A DNA stretch of 64,000 bases from Pseudochryseolinea flava (GCF_003286915.1 NZ_QMFY01000001.1:620001-684000), one strand, 5' to 3'; positions 1-8,784 are shown, counted from the stretch's first letter. A program made the numbers and translations. The notes: generated from the sequence alone by a model not told the origin.

Positions 1-1011
1 GATTCCACCTGGCGCGTTGTAAGAAATCATGAAGTAAGCATTACAGATTTGAAGCCTGGTAAGCACACCATCGAAGTTCGGGCAAAGAAAAATTCGGGAC
101 AAGGATGGAGTCAATCCGAGGTGGTTACCCTCTTCGTCGATCGTCCATATTGGCAACATGCTGAGTTCGTTTTTTTGGTCCTCTTCATTTGTATCCTAAT
201 CGCTTGGATTTCGTATATCGCGACCTCGCGAATTATGAAGAAGCGAAAAGAATATCTTCAAAACCTCGTGCAAGAGAAAACCCATGATTTACAAAAAGCG
301 AACGAAGAACTCCTTGTTCGCAATACTGAGCTTGACAGATTTGTGTATAGCGCATCACACGATCTTAGTGCGCCGTTAAAATCAATTCTCGGACTTATCA
401 ACGTCGCGCGACTTGACAAACCCAACGAACTTCAGACCCAGTACCTCGCCATGATGGAGCGCAGTGTACGCAAACTAGAAGATTTCATTAGGGACGTAGT
501 GAGCTATTCACGAAATACAAGAATACCTGTTCGAATTGAAGGATGTCAATTTGAGGATATTGTTAGAAACTTATTGCATGATCATCAGTACACACCCAAT
601 TTTGAAAAAATAACTTTTACGATTACAGACACAACGCAGGGGTTACTGTTCACCGATCTTACACGGGTTAAAATCATCCTCAACAACCTCATCTCGAATG
701 CTATCAAGTTTCACCGTTTCAACGATGCGACGATAAAACCGTTCGTAAAAATTTCGCTTACAAAAGATGATGCGAATTATTTGCTAACGGTCGAGGATAA
801 CGGCAGCGGCATAGAAGCAAAACACTTGGATAAAATATTCGAAATGTTTTACCGGGCAAGCGAAAAATCACAAGGTTCAGGCCTTGGACTTTATATCCTA
901 AAGGAATCGGTAACAAAGCTGAACGGAACGGTAGAGGCAAATTCGGCTATCGATCAAGGATCGCGATTTACCATCACGTTGCCAATACCATCCGTGGCAC
1001 CCACCGTTTAA
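1..1011 (+). CDS. Sensor histidine kinase, C-terminal part (5' end outside window)
   Basis: The reading frame is open from base 1, so the N-terminus is missing. The first ~45 residues look like the end of a Y_Y_Y domain (KPGKHTIEVRA, then a GQGWS turn), the module that follows the beta-propeller in large periplasmic-sensor kinases of Bacteroidota. One membrane helix follows (visible residues ~54-76), then a charged coiled coil (~77-110), then a HisKA domain with phospho-acceptor His in SASHDLSAPL (codon 358-360). The HATPase_c domain carries an N-box (NNLISNAIKF), G1 (DNGSGI) and G2 (GSGLGLYI). The protein ends there, with no fused receiver or AraC domain, so it is a plain kinase rather than a hybrid. 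It should autophosphorylate and pass phosphate to a separate response regulator, which is not in this window. The signal sensed cannot be read from this part. Confidence 0.9.
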   Translation, partial: DSTWRVVRNHEVSITDLKPGKHTIEVRAKKNSGQGWSQSEVVTLFVDRPYWQHAEFVFLVLFICILIAWISYIATSRIMKKRKEYLQNLVQEKTHDLQKANEELLVRNTELDRFVYSASHDLSAPLKSILGLINVARLDKPNELQTQYLAMMERSVRKLEDFIRDVVSYSRNTRIPVRIEGCQFEDIVRNLLHDHQYTPNFEKITFTITDTTQGLLFTDLTRVKIILNNLISNAIKFHRFNDATIKPFVKISLTKDDANYLLTVEDNGSGIEAKHLDKIFEMFYRASEKSQGSGLGLYILKESVTKLNGTVEANSAIDQGSRFTITLPIPSVAPTV

Positions 1012-1067
1012 ACCATTTACAAACGGCAATAGAAGATTTCAAATCAGTTGCTATTTTTACACCCTTC

Positions 1068-2306
1068 ATGATCAACTTTACAGAATTCACGCTTTCTAAC
1101 GGCCTCAGGGTGATGGTCCACGAAGATCACACCGTTCAAATTGCCGTAATGAACATACTTTACGACGTTGGCTCCCGTGATGAGCATCCTGACAAAACCG
1201 GATTTGCCCATCTTTTCGAACATCTCATGTTTGGTGGTTCCAAGAATATTCCAAGCTACGACGAACCACTGCAGCGCGTCGGTGGTGAAAACAATGCATT
1301 CACCAACACCGATATCACGAACTACTACTTAACCGTTCCGGCTTCCAACATTGAAACAGGATTTTGGCTAGAAAGTGATCGCATGATGAGTTTGTCATTC
1401 GATCCAAAAGTTCTGGAAGTACAACGGAAGGTCGTGATCGAAGAATTTAAGCAACGCTACCTCAATCAACCTTATGGAGATGTTTGGCTTAAACTTCGTC
1501 CGCTTACCTATAAAGTACACCCTTATTCATGGGCTACTATCGGCAAAGAAATTAGTCACATCGAAAACGCTACGCTAGATGATGTAAAGGATTTCTTCTT
1601 CAAATATTATACACCTTCAAACGCAATTTTGGTTGTTGCCGGAAATGTGACGGTAGATCAAGTGAAGAAACTCAGTGAGAAGTGGTTTGGGCCAATTGCA
1701 TCGCCAAAACTTGCCCACCGAAATCTTCCGCTCGAACCGAAGCAAATCACCAAGAGGTTTATGGAAGTGGAGGCCGACGTACCTGCGAATGCTTTTTATA
1801 AAGCGTGGCACATGCCCGGAAGATTTCACCAAGATTACTACGCAGCAGATCTCTTAAGCGATGTTCTGAGCAGAGGGCAGTCCAGCATTTTGTATCAGAA
1901 ACTGGTGAAGGAGAAAGAGATCTTTACGTCAATATCATCCTTTGTAATGGGTACTATTGATCCCGGCTTACTCGTGATGAGTGGCCGCCTAAAAGAAGGC
2001 ATTAGACTTGAAGATGCGGAAAGTGAAATTGGCGAAATCATTTCATCTGTGCTGAGTAGTGGTGTTCACGAGGGTGATCTTGAGAAGGTGAAAAACCAAG
2101 CAGAATCTACGTTGGAATTCGGTGAGATAGAGGTGATGAACCGTGCCATGAATTTGGCCTTTGCAAAACTATCCGGAGACGCGAACCTCGTCAACGAAGA
2201 AGGTGCACGGATTAATGCCGTAACCACAGATCAAATACTTTCTGTTGCAAAGGAAATTTTGCAGGAGTCGAACGCAAGCACAATGTACTATCGCGCAAAA
2301 AAATAA
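1068..2306 (+). CDS. M16 family zinc metallopeptidase (pitrilysin/insulinase type)
   Basis: A 412-residue protein with the inverted zinc motif HXXEH (HLFEH, residues 48-52), which supplies two His ligands and the catalytic Glu. The distal Glu ligand lies in the VIEEF stretch near residue 125. Length and arrangement fit one two-lobed M16 half (M16 plus M16_C). No signal peptide is obvious: the protein starts directly with the domain strand (FTLSNGLRVMV). Many bacterial M16 peptidases work as an active/inactive subunit pair encoded side by side, but here the next gene is an ABC exporter and no partner is present. Eight bases before the ATG is TATTTTTA, a near match to the Bacteroidota -7 element, so the transcript may have almost no leader. 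The substrate is unknown. Confidence 0.92.
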   Translation: MINFTEFTLSNGLRVMVHEDHTVQIAVMNILYDVGSRDEHPDKTGFAHLFEHLMFGGSKNIPSYDEPLQRVGGENNAFTNTDITNYYLTVPASNIETGFWLESDRMMSLSFDPKVLEVQRKVVIEEFKQRYLNQPYGDVWLKLRPLTYKVHPYSWATIGKEISHIENATLDDVKDFFFKYYTPSNAILVVAGNVTVDQVKKLSEKWFGPIASPKLAHRNLPLEPKQITKRFMEVEADVPANAFYKAWHMPGRFHQDYYAADLLSDVLSRGQSSILYQKLVKEKEIFTSISSFVMGTIDPGLLVMSGRLKEGIRLEDAESEIGEIISSVLSSGVHEGDLEKVKNQAESTLEFGEIEVMNRAMNLAFAKLSGDANLVNEEGARINAVTTDQILSVAKEILQESNASTMYYRAKK

Positions 2307-2416
2307 GCGCAAATTTTCGCTGTTGAATCCATCGATCAAATTTGTTCGTACTTATCGACTGAAGCCCTTGTATTGATGATTCTGAAAGGCTGTAATTTAT
2401 ATATGACAAAGTTTTT

Positions 2417-4189
2417 GTGGAGAAAGAAAAAGTAAGCAGCGGAAACATCATCGATTGGTCAGTCCTTCGGCGACTGATGAAATTCGTAATGCCTTACAAA
2501 GGGCGTTTCATCCTTGTTGTGTTGCTAACATTTTTGTTGGGCGTACTTACACCGACTAGGCCGTTCCTCATTCAGTACACGATCGATCACGACGTTGCCG
2601 CGGGCGACTACGGTGCCATGGTGAACATGATGTGGTTACTACTGGGGCTACTGGTTATAAATTCCATCGCTCAATACGTGCATACCTACGTGTCGGGCTG
2701 GCTTGGGCAACAAGTCATTCGCGATATACGCGCCAGGCTTTACCAACATATCATAAGCCTTCGTTTACGATTCTTTGACAAAACACCAATTGGGCGACTC
2801 GTCACAAGATCTATTTCGGATGTCGAGACGCTGTCGGATGTATTTAGTGAAGGACTTGCCGCGATGGTGGGCGACCTACTCCAAATCCTTTTTATTCTTG
2901 CTTTCATGTTTTGGTCTAACTGGCGGCTGTCACTGCTCAGTTTATCCACCATTCCGCTATTGCTTCTGAGCACATACGTCTTCAAAGAAAAAATAAAAGT
3001 AGCTTTTAACGATGTGCGAAACGCCGTAGCGAATCTCAACACGTTTGTGCAGGAGCATATCACAGGGATGAACATTGTGCAAATTTTCGGAAGCGAGAAA
3101 CGTGAGTTTGAAAAATTTAAACAAATCAACGAGGAGCATAAGCAATCTAATCTAAGATCCGTCCTCTACTACAGTGTGTATTATCCCGTAGCAGAAATTA
3201 TCGCGGCGTCGGGAATTGGTTTGCTGATTTGGTATGGTGCGAAAGGAATAATGGACCAGCAACAATCTAGCATCACGGTCGGTGAGCTCATCGCATTTAT
3301 CATGTACATTCAGATGTTCTTCCGACCGATCCGAATGATCGCAGATCGGTATAACACGTTGCAGATGGGTATCGTCAGCTCATCCCGCATCATGAATTTG
3401 CTCGACGATCAAGAACACGTACAAAAAAATGGAAGCTTCAAACCGCATCATATCCACGGAAATGTTGATTTCGATAATGTTTGGTTTGCTTACAACGAAG
3501 AAAACTATGTACTAAAAAATGTTAGCCTTCACATGGCTGCAGGCGAAACCATCGCCTTGGTTGGTGCTACTGGCGCTGGTAAATCTTCCGTCGTTAATTT
3601 ATTGAACAGATTCTATGAAATAAACAAAGGTTCGATCAAGGTCGATGGCGTTGATATTAAGGATTACGATCTTGGTCACCTTCGAAAGAATATCGGCGTT
3701 GTACTTCAAGATGTTTTTCTGTTCTCCGACACCATTCTGAACAACATTACGTTGGGTAATGCTGATGTAACGGAAGCAATGGTTTGGCACGCAGCAGATC
3801 TTGTTGGCGCACGAAAATTTATAGAGCGACTTCCCGGAAAGCTTTCGTATAATGTAATGGAGCGTGGGGCTACGCTTTCCGTTGGTCAACGGCAGCTCAT
3901 CTCGTTCATACGCGCGATGGTTTATGATCCAAAAATTCTGGTGTTGGATGAAGCGACATCATCTGTTGACAGTGAGACGGAGGAAATGATTCAGCAGGCC
4001 ATCGTGAAAATGATGCATGGTCGTACCTCTATTGTTATTGCACATCGACTTTCTACTATTCAAAAGGCGAACAAAATCATTGTGCTCGACCATGGTGAAA
4101 TTAAAGAGTCGGGTACACACGAATCGTTGCTGGCACACAACGGGCATTATGCGCAACTCCACAGGATGCAGTATAAAGAGTTTATTTAA
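2417..4189 (+). CDS. ABC exporter half-transporter, LmrD/TM288-like (canonical Walker B, LSVGQ signature)
   Basis: A 590-residue type I ABC exporter half: a six-helix membrane domain (~1-320) followed by a nucleotide-binding domain. Walker A is GATGAGKSS, and Walker B LVLDEATSSVD carries the catalytic Glu. The signature is LSVGQ rather than LSGGQ. A canonical Walker B with a degenerate signature is the pattern of the second subunit of heterodimeric exporters (LmrD, BmrD and TM288 are established examples). The matching partner pattern occurs in the minus-strand gene at 5600-7393. The start is the GTG at 2417; the ATG at 2403 is out of frame. A weak -7 element (TATATATG, 2398-2405) lies just upstream. 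The substrate is not predictable; drugs or lipids are typical for the family. Confidence 0.93.
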   Translation: MEKEKVSSGNIIDWSVLRRLMKFVMPYKGRFILVVLLTFLLGVLTPTRPFLIQYTIDHDVAAGDYGAMVNMMWLLLGLLVINSIAQYVHTYVSGWLGQQVIRDIRARLYQHIISLRLRFFDKTPIGRLVTRSISDVETLSDVFSEGLAAMVGDLLQILFILAFMFWSNWRLSLLSLSTIPLLLLSTYVFKEKIKVAFNDVRNAVANLNTFVQEHITGMNIVQIFGSEKREFEKFKQINEEHKQSNLRSVLYYSVYYPVAEIIAASGIGLLIWYGAKGIMDQQQSSITVGELIAFIMYIQMFFRPIRMIADRYNTLQMGIVSSSRIMNLLDDQEHVQKNGSFKPHHIHGNVDFDNVWFAYNEENYVLKNVSLHMAAGETIALVGATGAGKSSVVNLLNRFYEINKGSIKVDGVDIKDYDLGHLRKNIGVVLQDVFLFSDTILNNITLGNADVTEAMVWHAADLVGARKFIERLPGKLSYNVMERGATLSVGQRQLISFIRAMVYDPKILVLDEATSSVDSETEEMIQQAIVKMMHGRTSIVIAHRLSTIQKANKIIVLDHGEIKESGTHESLLAHNGHYAQLHRMQYKEFI

Positions 4190-4242
4190 TGCCAAGATCG
4201 ATCAAGCGACAGGCACTGAACTGGTCAGCGATTGAAAACCGT

Positions 4243-4250
4243 TATATTTG
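4243..4250 (+). promoter_or_regulatory. -7 promoter element abutting the start codon
   Basis: TATATTTG is an exact match to the Bacteroidota -7 consensus TAnnTTTG and ends six bases before the ATG at 4257. No convincing TTTG lies 19-21 bases upstream. If used, transcription would start at or within a few bases of the ATG, giving a leaderless mRNA. Confidence 0.45.
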
Positions 4251-4256
4251 CATTTT

Positions 4257-4979
4257 ATGATCGTGCGTGCAACAATACTTGTGTGTATACTTAGTGTAAT
4301 CAGCCTCAATTGCTGGTCACAGAAAAAAAGGGTCACGCATTCTGGCAGTAAGCACAATCGATCGGGCTTCAATGGATCAAAATCAAAAGGCAAGAAAATA
4401 GCTTGTCCTATCTTTGAAGATAGTCAGTATCCCTATCATGGGTTGGGCTTTAAGTTGGGCGACCCGTTCGCATTTACTTACAAGTTCTATCCTTCTAAGA
4501 AATTTGCTTTCGCCGCAGACCTTGGCAAAGCAGCCAGTGGGTTATACAATCGCTACTTCCGCGAAAAATTTAGTGAGTACCAAAATTTCGACACACTTAC
4601 CAACAACTCGTTTGTACGCTATTTGAGTCATCGCGTAAAGGGCGACTTCATTGGCGAAATTAAAGCACTCTATCATATCGACGGGAAAGGAATTTCTCCC
4701 GGGTTGCAATTTTATATTGGTGCGGGTTGGGAATGGAAAAACACGCGGCTTTCTTACGACTATCTCTACGAAGGTGGTGCTGCAGGTTCAGAAACACTCC
4801 CTGGCAACTACCAGGTTTATCGTGGTACGCAAGGCCCACAAGGCGTACTTGGAATTGAATACTCCTACTTCAAACTCCCTATCTCTGCCTTTATGGAGCT
4901 TGAATATTTTGCTGATGTGCAAGCCGATCCAGGATGGCGCAATGTAGAAGGTGGCGTAGGATTACGTTACATCTTCTGA
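4257..4979 (+). CDS. Predicted outer-membrane beta-barrel-like secreted protein
   Basis: About 240 residues with an N-terminal signal peptide (MIVRATILVCILSVISLNCWS). A basic linker of ~35 residues (KKRVTHSGSKHNRSG...) follows, then alternating aromatic/polar strands typical of small outer-membrane barrels. The protein ends in Phe after Tyr and Ile (LRYIF), as barrel proteins often do. The motif GLGFKLGDPFAFTYKFY aligns with GLGIRIGEPMAITFKRY in the next gene, so the two are tandem paralogues. I chose the ATG at 4257 over the TTG at 4248 because the TTG lies inside the -7 element and because the signal peptide starts at the ATG. Family and function are not recognised. The gene sits between the two ABC half-exporter genes. 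Confidence 0.8.
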   Translation: MIVRATILVCILSVISLNCWSQKKRVTHSGSKHNRSGFNGSKSKGKKIACPIFEDSQYPYHGLGFKLGDPFAFTYKFYPSKKFAFAADLGKAASGLYNRYFREKFSEYQNFDTLTNNSFVRYLSHRVKGDFIGEIKALYHIDGKGISPGLQFYIGAGWEWKNTRLSYDYLYEGGAAGSETLPGNYQVYRGTQGPQGVLGIEYSYFKLPISAFMELEYFADVQADPGWRNVEGGVGLRYIF

Positions 4980-5027
4980 TTATGCGGAGAATTTTGCAGA
5001 TTTACAGTCTGTATCACACCGATCCTC

Positions 5028-5603
5028 ATGAAAAAAATTGCCTTCTGCTCCTTATTCCTCCTCAACACATTCATCGTCGTCGCTCAGCATAACGGTCTGG
5101 GTATACGCATTGGCGAACCGATGGCCATCACCTTTAAGCGATACCTTCCGTCAAACAGAGCATTGGAGTTTATGATCGGCACAGCACCGAATGTTTTTGC
5201 ATCTACTTACTACGAAAAGCAGTTTAACCGTCTTTATGACGACCTTGAGTACAAAGACCATGAAACACGAAGTGTATTTTACACGGCGGCACGTTACCTG
5301 TTTCAATTCCAGGTTCCAACTGAAGGAATCGAAGGGAAACTAGATTGGTATGTAGGCTTTGGTGGTGTGATTAAAACTGCGCGTGTTGAATATTTTTATA
5401 GAGACTTCGACATCAACGGCCGCGATATTTTTTCTACCAAGAAAAGAGATTTCGACGTCGGCCCTGAAGCTATTGGCGGACTTGAATTCACATTGCAGAA
5501 TATCCCACTCGTGGTTTTTGGCGAGATGAGTTTCTTTTTCGAAGTGTCGAACCGCGCTTCGATGCGTGTATTTCCAGGCATTGGTGCACGATACAGTTTC
5601 TAG
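5028..5603 (+). CDS. Predicted outer-membrane beta-barrel-like secreted protein, paralogue of the preceding gene
   Basis: A 191-residue protein with a clear signal peptide (cleavage near VVAQ) followed by strand-like sequence ending in ARYSF, a terminal aromatic residue as in outer-membrane barrels. The opening motif GLGIRIGEPMAITFKRYLP is shared with the gene at 4257, which is longer by a basic linker. Its stop codon TAG is part of the palindrome CTAG, which also provides the stop of the minus-strand ABC gene, so the two genes overlap by 4 bases tail to tail. No family name is recognised. A role with the flanking exporter pair is possible but only suggested by position. Confidence 0.8.
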   Translation: MKKIAFCSLFLLNTFIVVAQHNGLGIRIGEPMAITFKRYLPSNRALEFMIGTAPNVFASTYYEKQFNRLYDDLEYKDHETRSVFYTAARYLFQFQVPTEGIEGKLDWYVGFGGVIKTARVEYFYRDFDINGRDIFSTKKRDFDVGPEAIGGLEFTLQNIPLVVFGEMSFFFEVSNRASMRVFPGIGARYSF

Positions 5604-7393
5604 CTCGTTTTTTCCTCAGCTTCCTGTAACACCTGCTTTTCATAGAGATCTTTGTAAACACCCTCACGACCAATCAGTGATTCGTGTGTTCCTTGTTCAA
5701 CAATGCTGCCGTCAACAAGTACAATAATTTTATTAGCAAGTTTTGCAGACGAAACACGGTGAGAAATAATAATCGTTGTTCTTCCTCGCATGATGCGTTT
5801 CATGCTGTTAAGAATATTGTTCTCGGTCTTTGTATCAACTGCAGACAACGCATCATCCAATATTAAAATCTTTGGTTCTCTCACAATTGCTCTCGCAATC
5901 GAGACACGTTGCTTTTGGCCACCCGAAAGCGTAATGCCTCTTTCTCCAACGCGTGTTTCAAAACCTGCCGCAAATTCCATAATGTTATGGTACACGTCTG
6001 CATCTTTCGCCGCTTGCTCTATTTTGCTTTGGTCAGAATCAACAGTTCCAAACGCGATGTTGTTGGCAACGGTATCGCTGAAAAGAAATACATCTTGTGG
6101 CACGTAGCCAATTTGTTTTCTCAACGATGTGAGGTTGTAGTCTGCAATCGGAAGGTCGTCGATCAACACTTCACCTCCACGCGTGTCGTACAAACGCGAA
6201 ACCAAACTAGATACCGTACTTTTTCCCGAACCTGTTGTTCCAATGATTGCTAATGATTCTCCAGGTGCTATCGTAAAGGAAATATCTTTCAGTGCTTTGA
6301 TGCCACTATCGGGATATATGAACGTGACATTTTTGAATTCAACTTTTCCGTTGATCTCGCGAACCAAATCCTTCTCGCTAACGATGTTGGTTTTTGTTTT
6401 TAAGAACTCATTAATTCTTTTTTGAGAGGCTTCCGCACGTTGAACAAGACTACTCGTCCATCCCAATGATGTTACGGGCCACGTGAGAATGTTTACGTAC
6501 ATGATAAACTCTGCAATAACACCTAGCTTTAGATTACCATTAATAACCTCCATGCTCCCGGCATACACGGTTAAGATTGTGCTCACGCCAATCAATGCCA
6601 TGATCACCGGATAAAACATCGACTGTATCTTGGTTAACTTGAGTGATTGCTTTTTGTAGTCATCGAGTTCACGGTCAAATTTTTCCATCGACTGCGCTTC
6701 TCGATTGAACGACTTCAGTACACGAATACCACTAAAGGCTTCTTGCACAAACGTAGAAAGACGCGACTGATGCTCCTGGATTTTTTCTGATCTCCGTTCG
6801 ACAATATTGTTGACGTAAAAAATACTTAATGCAAGAAATGGCATGGGGCTGAGCGCGTACCAACTTAACGTTGCACTTTTATGAAACATGAACGGAATGA
6901 GCATCATAAAGAGCGTGATGAGTGTCAATCCATACATGATTGCAGGACCGAGATACATTCTTACACGGCTGACATCCTCAGAGATTCTGTTCATCAAATC
7001 GCCGGTGTTATTTCTGCGATAAAAACTCAAGGGCAGCGACTGATAATGTTCAAATATTTCGTTCTTAAGATCGTACTCGATCAATCTCGACATGACGATC
7101 AAAGTTTGTCTTACAAAATATAGAAACACCCCTCGAAGAAAGGCCATCAATACGATCAATCCGGCAAAGACCATGATGCCAAAAGCCACAACGGTAAAGA
7201 ACTTTTGCTGCGTTGCTGATTGTCCGAGCGATTGATAGATGTTAAGATTATCAACCACATAGTTAATCGCATCTCTGACGAGCATTGCTGGAATAATCTG
7301 GAAGATGTTGGAAATGATGACGAAGATTGTTCCGAGGAGAAAATGCCACTTGTATTTAAACAGATATTTATTCAGGTACTTCAGTTCGCGCAT
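5600..7393 (-). CDS. ABC exporter half-transporter, LmrC/TM287-like (degenerate Walker B Asp, LSGGQ signature)
   Basis: A 597-residue type I half-exporter with six membrane helices and a nucleotide-binding domain. Walker A is GTTGSGKST and the signature is canonical LSGGQ. Walker B reads LILDDALSAVD, so the catalytic Glu is Asp. In asymmetric exporters such as TM287/288 or LmrCD, that Asp marks the subunit carrying the degenerate ATP site, while its LSGGQ completes the active site of the partner. The gene at 2417-4189 has exactly the complementary set (Glu, LSVGQ). Such partners are usually adjacent in one operon; here they face each other across two small barrel genes. The start is the ATG complementary to 7391-7393. 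The upstream region is shared with the divergent dehydrogenase. Confidence 0.94.
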   Translation of the reverse strand: MRELKYLNKYLFKYKWHFLLGTIFVIISNIFQIIPAMLVRDAINYVVDNLNIYQSLGQSATQQKFFTVVAFGIMVFAGLIVLMAFLRGVFLYFVRQTLIVMSRLIEYDLKNEIFEHYQSLPLSFYRRNNTGDLMNRISEDVSRVRMYLGPAIMYGLTLITLFMMLIPFMFHKSATLSWYALSPMPFLALSIFYVNNIVERRSEKIQEHQSRLSTFVQEAFSGIRVLKSFNREAQSMEKFDRELDDYKKQSLKLTKIQSMFYPVIMALIGVSTILTVYAGSMEVINGNLKLGVIAEFIMYVNILTWPVTSLGWTSSLVQRAEASQKRINEFLKTKTNIVSEKDLVREINGKVEFKNVTFIYPDSGIKALKDISFTIAPGESLAIIGTTGSGKSTVSSLVSRLYDTRGGEVLIDDLPIADYNLTSLRKQIGYVPQDVFLFSDTVANNIAFGTVDSDQSKIEQAAKDADVYHNIMEFAAGFETRVGERGITLSGGQKQRVSIARAIVREPKILILDDALSAVDTKTENNILNSMKRIMRGRTTIIISHRVSSAKLANKIIVLVDGSIVEQGTHESLIGREGVYKDLYEKQVLQEAEEKTS

Positions 7394-7447
7394 GAAAAAA
7401 AATTTGGTGGACCCACGTCAAAACGAAATATCCTACCAAATGTTAGT

Positions 7448-7460
7448 GCAAACGTTTGAA
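7448..7460. promoter_or_regulatory. LacI-type palindromic operator candidate (copy 1)
   Basis: GCAAACGTTTGAA contains the perfect 10-base palindrome CAAACGTTTG. The same 13 bases recur at 33468-33480, and GCAAACGTTT recurs at 17194-17203. The core resembles operators of LacI-family repressors. It ends six bases before the -7 element of the dehydrogenase promoter, inside the expected spacer, which is a repressor position. It is also upstream of the divergent ABC gene. Confidence 0.45.
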
Positions 7461-7466
7461 GGACCT

Positions 7467-7474
7467 TAATTTTG
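7467..7474 (+). promoter_or_regulatory. -7 promoter element of the amino-acid dehydrogenase gene
   Basis: TAATTTTG matches TAnnTTTG exactly and lies about 70 bases before the ATG at 7547. No clear -33 TTTG is present, which would fit a promoter controlled by a factor at the adjacent palindrome. Confidence 0.45.
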
Positions 7475-7546
7475 CACATCCTTAGTTGGATAACGCCCTT
7501 TCTCGGAGGGTTTAAAACTACAACAACAAACGCAAAATTAAATCGC

Positions 7547-8647
7547 ATGGAGATCAAAGAACTGGAAAAAGTGCAGCACGCGGGTATCTTCGGAACCCTC
7601 TCACAACTGGGACATGAGCAAGTGGTATTTTGCCATGATGAGGTAACAGGGCTGAAATCGATCATTGCAATTCACAATACTGTGCTTGGTCCTGCACTGG
7701 GTGGAACGAGAATGTGGAATTATGCGACAGAACAAGAGGCACTTACAGATGTTCTTCGTCTTTCGCGCGGAATGACTTTCAAAGCATCCATCAGCGGAAT
7801 TAATCTCGGCGGCGGAAAAGCAGTAATCATTGGTGACGCAAAAACAATGAAGACAGAAGCATTTCTTCGTCGCTTCGGAAAATTCGTAAACAGCCTTAAC
7901 GGAAAATATATAACAGCAGAAGATGTGAACATGAAAACTTCCGATATGGAATACCTTTTCATGGAGACAAAACACGTTACCGGTCTTCCTGAATCGATGG
8001 GGGGCGGCGGTGACCCTTCACCTGTCACAGCATATGGCGTGTACATGGGCATGAAAGCTGCGGCGAAAAAAGTTTATGGGAACGACAGTCTAACAGGGAA
8101 GCGTGTAAGTGTGCAAGGTGTCGGTCAAGTGGGCATGCACCTCGTAGAATACCTTGTAAAAGAAAATGCTGACGTGTTTATCACCGATATTTTCGAAGAT
8201 AAAGTAAAGGAGCTAGCACAACGATTTAACGTAACAGGTGTAGGGCAGCAAGAAATTTATGATTTAGATGTAGACATTTATGCGCCATGTGCGTTAGGTG
8301 CAACCCTAAATGACAATACTATTCCAAGATTGAAGTGTAACATCGTAGCAGGTGCAGCCAACAACCAGTTGAAGGAAGAAACGAAGCATGGCTATATGCT
8401 ACTCGATAAAAGTGTAGTTTATGCGCCAGACTTTCTGATCAATGCTGGTGGACTAATGAACGTTTATCAGGAATACATGGGTAACTATAACCGTAAACGT
8501 GTGTTTGAGCAAGCGGAGAAAATCTACACAACGTGCTTAAACATTCTGAACCTCGCAGAAGCGGACAAAATTTCTTCGCAAGAAGCTGCCATACGGCTGG
8601 CGGAGAAAAGAATCGCCGACGTTGGTCGAATTAGAATGTCCCGATAA
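7547..8647 (+). CDS. Glu/Leu/Phe/Val dehydrogenase (leucine dehydrogenase-like)
   Basis: A 366-residue NAD(P)-dependent amino-acid dehydrogenase performing reversible oxidative deamination of an amino acid to its 2-oxo acid plus ammonia. Residues ~40-130 form the ELFV dimerisation domain with the lysine motif NLGGGKAVI. A Rossmann domain with VQGVGQVGMHLVEYL follows. The length fits leucine dehydrogenase (~365) rather than glutamate dehydrogenase (~450), so a branched-chain substrate is likely. I used the ATG at 7547; an upstream in-frame TTG at 7472 lies inside the -7 element. An intrinsic terminator follows at 8711. The LacI-type palindrome in the promoter suggests control by nutrient state. 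Confidence 0.93.
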   Translation: MEIKELEKVQHAGIFGTLSQLGHEQVVFCHDEVTGLKSIIAIHNTVLGPALGGTRMWNYATEQEALTDVLRLSRGMTFKASISGINLGGGKAVIIGDAKTMKTEAFLRRFGKFVNSLNGKYITAEDVNMKTSDMEYLFMETKHVTGLPESMGGGGDPSPVTAYGVYMGMKAAAKKVYGNDSLTGKRVSVQGVGQVGMHLVEYLVKENADVFITDIFEDKVKELAQRFNVTGVGQQEIYDLDVDIYAPCALGATLNDNTIPRLKCNIVAGAANNQLKEETKHGYMLLDKSVVYAPDFLINAGGLMNVYQEYMGNYNRKRVFEQAEKIYTTCLNILNLAEADKISSQEAAIRLAEKRIADVGRIRMSR

Positions 8648-8710
8648 GGAGAAATTCGCGCCAGCATCCAGAAATGCGCGATAAAGCAATATTTTAACCT
8701 AAACTTTGAG

Positions 8711-8748
8711 GCATCCCGTTGGCGAACCTGACGGGATGTTTTATTTTT
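8711..8748 (+). terminator. Intrinsic terminator after the dehydrogenase gene
   Basis: An 8-bp stem CATCCCGT/ACGGGATG (8712-8719 with 8731-8738) with an 11-base loop, followed by TTTTATTTTT. It separates the dehydrogenase from nusB, which must therefore have its own promoter or depend on read-through. Confidence 0.75.
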
Positions 8749-8784
8749 ACGGCTCATTGAATCAACTACTCGTCGTTCTTTATC

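Noticed and set aside
7472-7546. Upstream TTG start extending the dehydrogenase by 25 residues
   Set aside because: The TTG lies within the -7 promoter element and the extra residues do not match the family.
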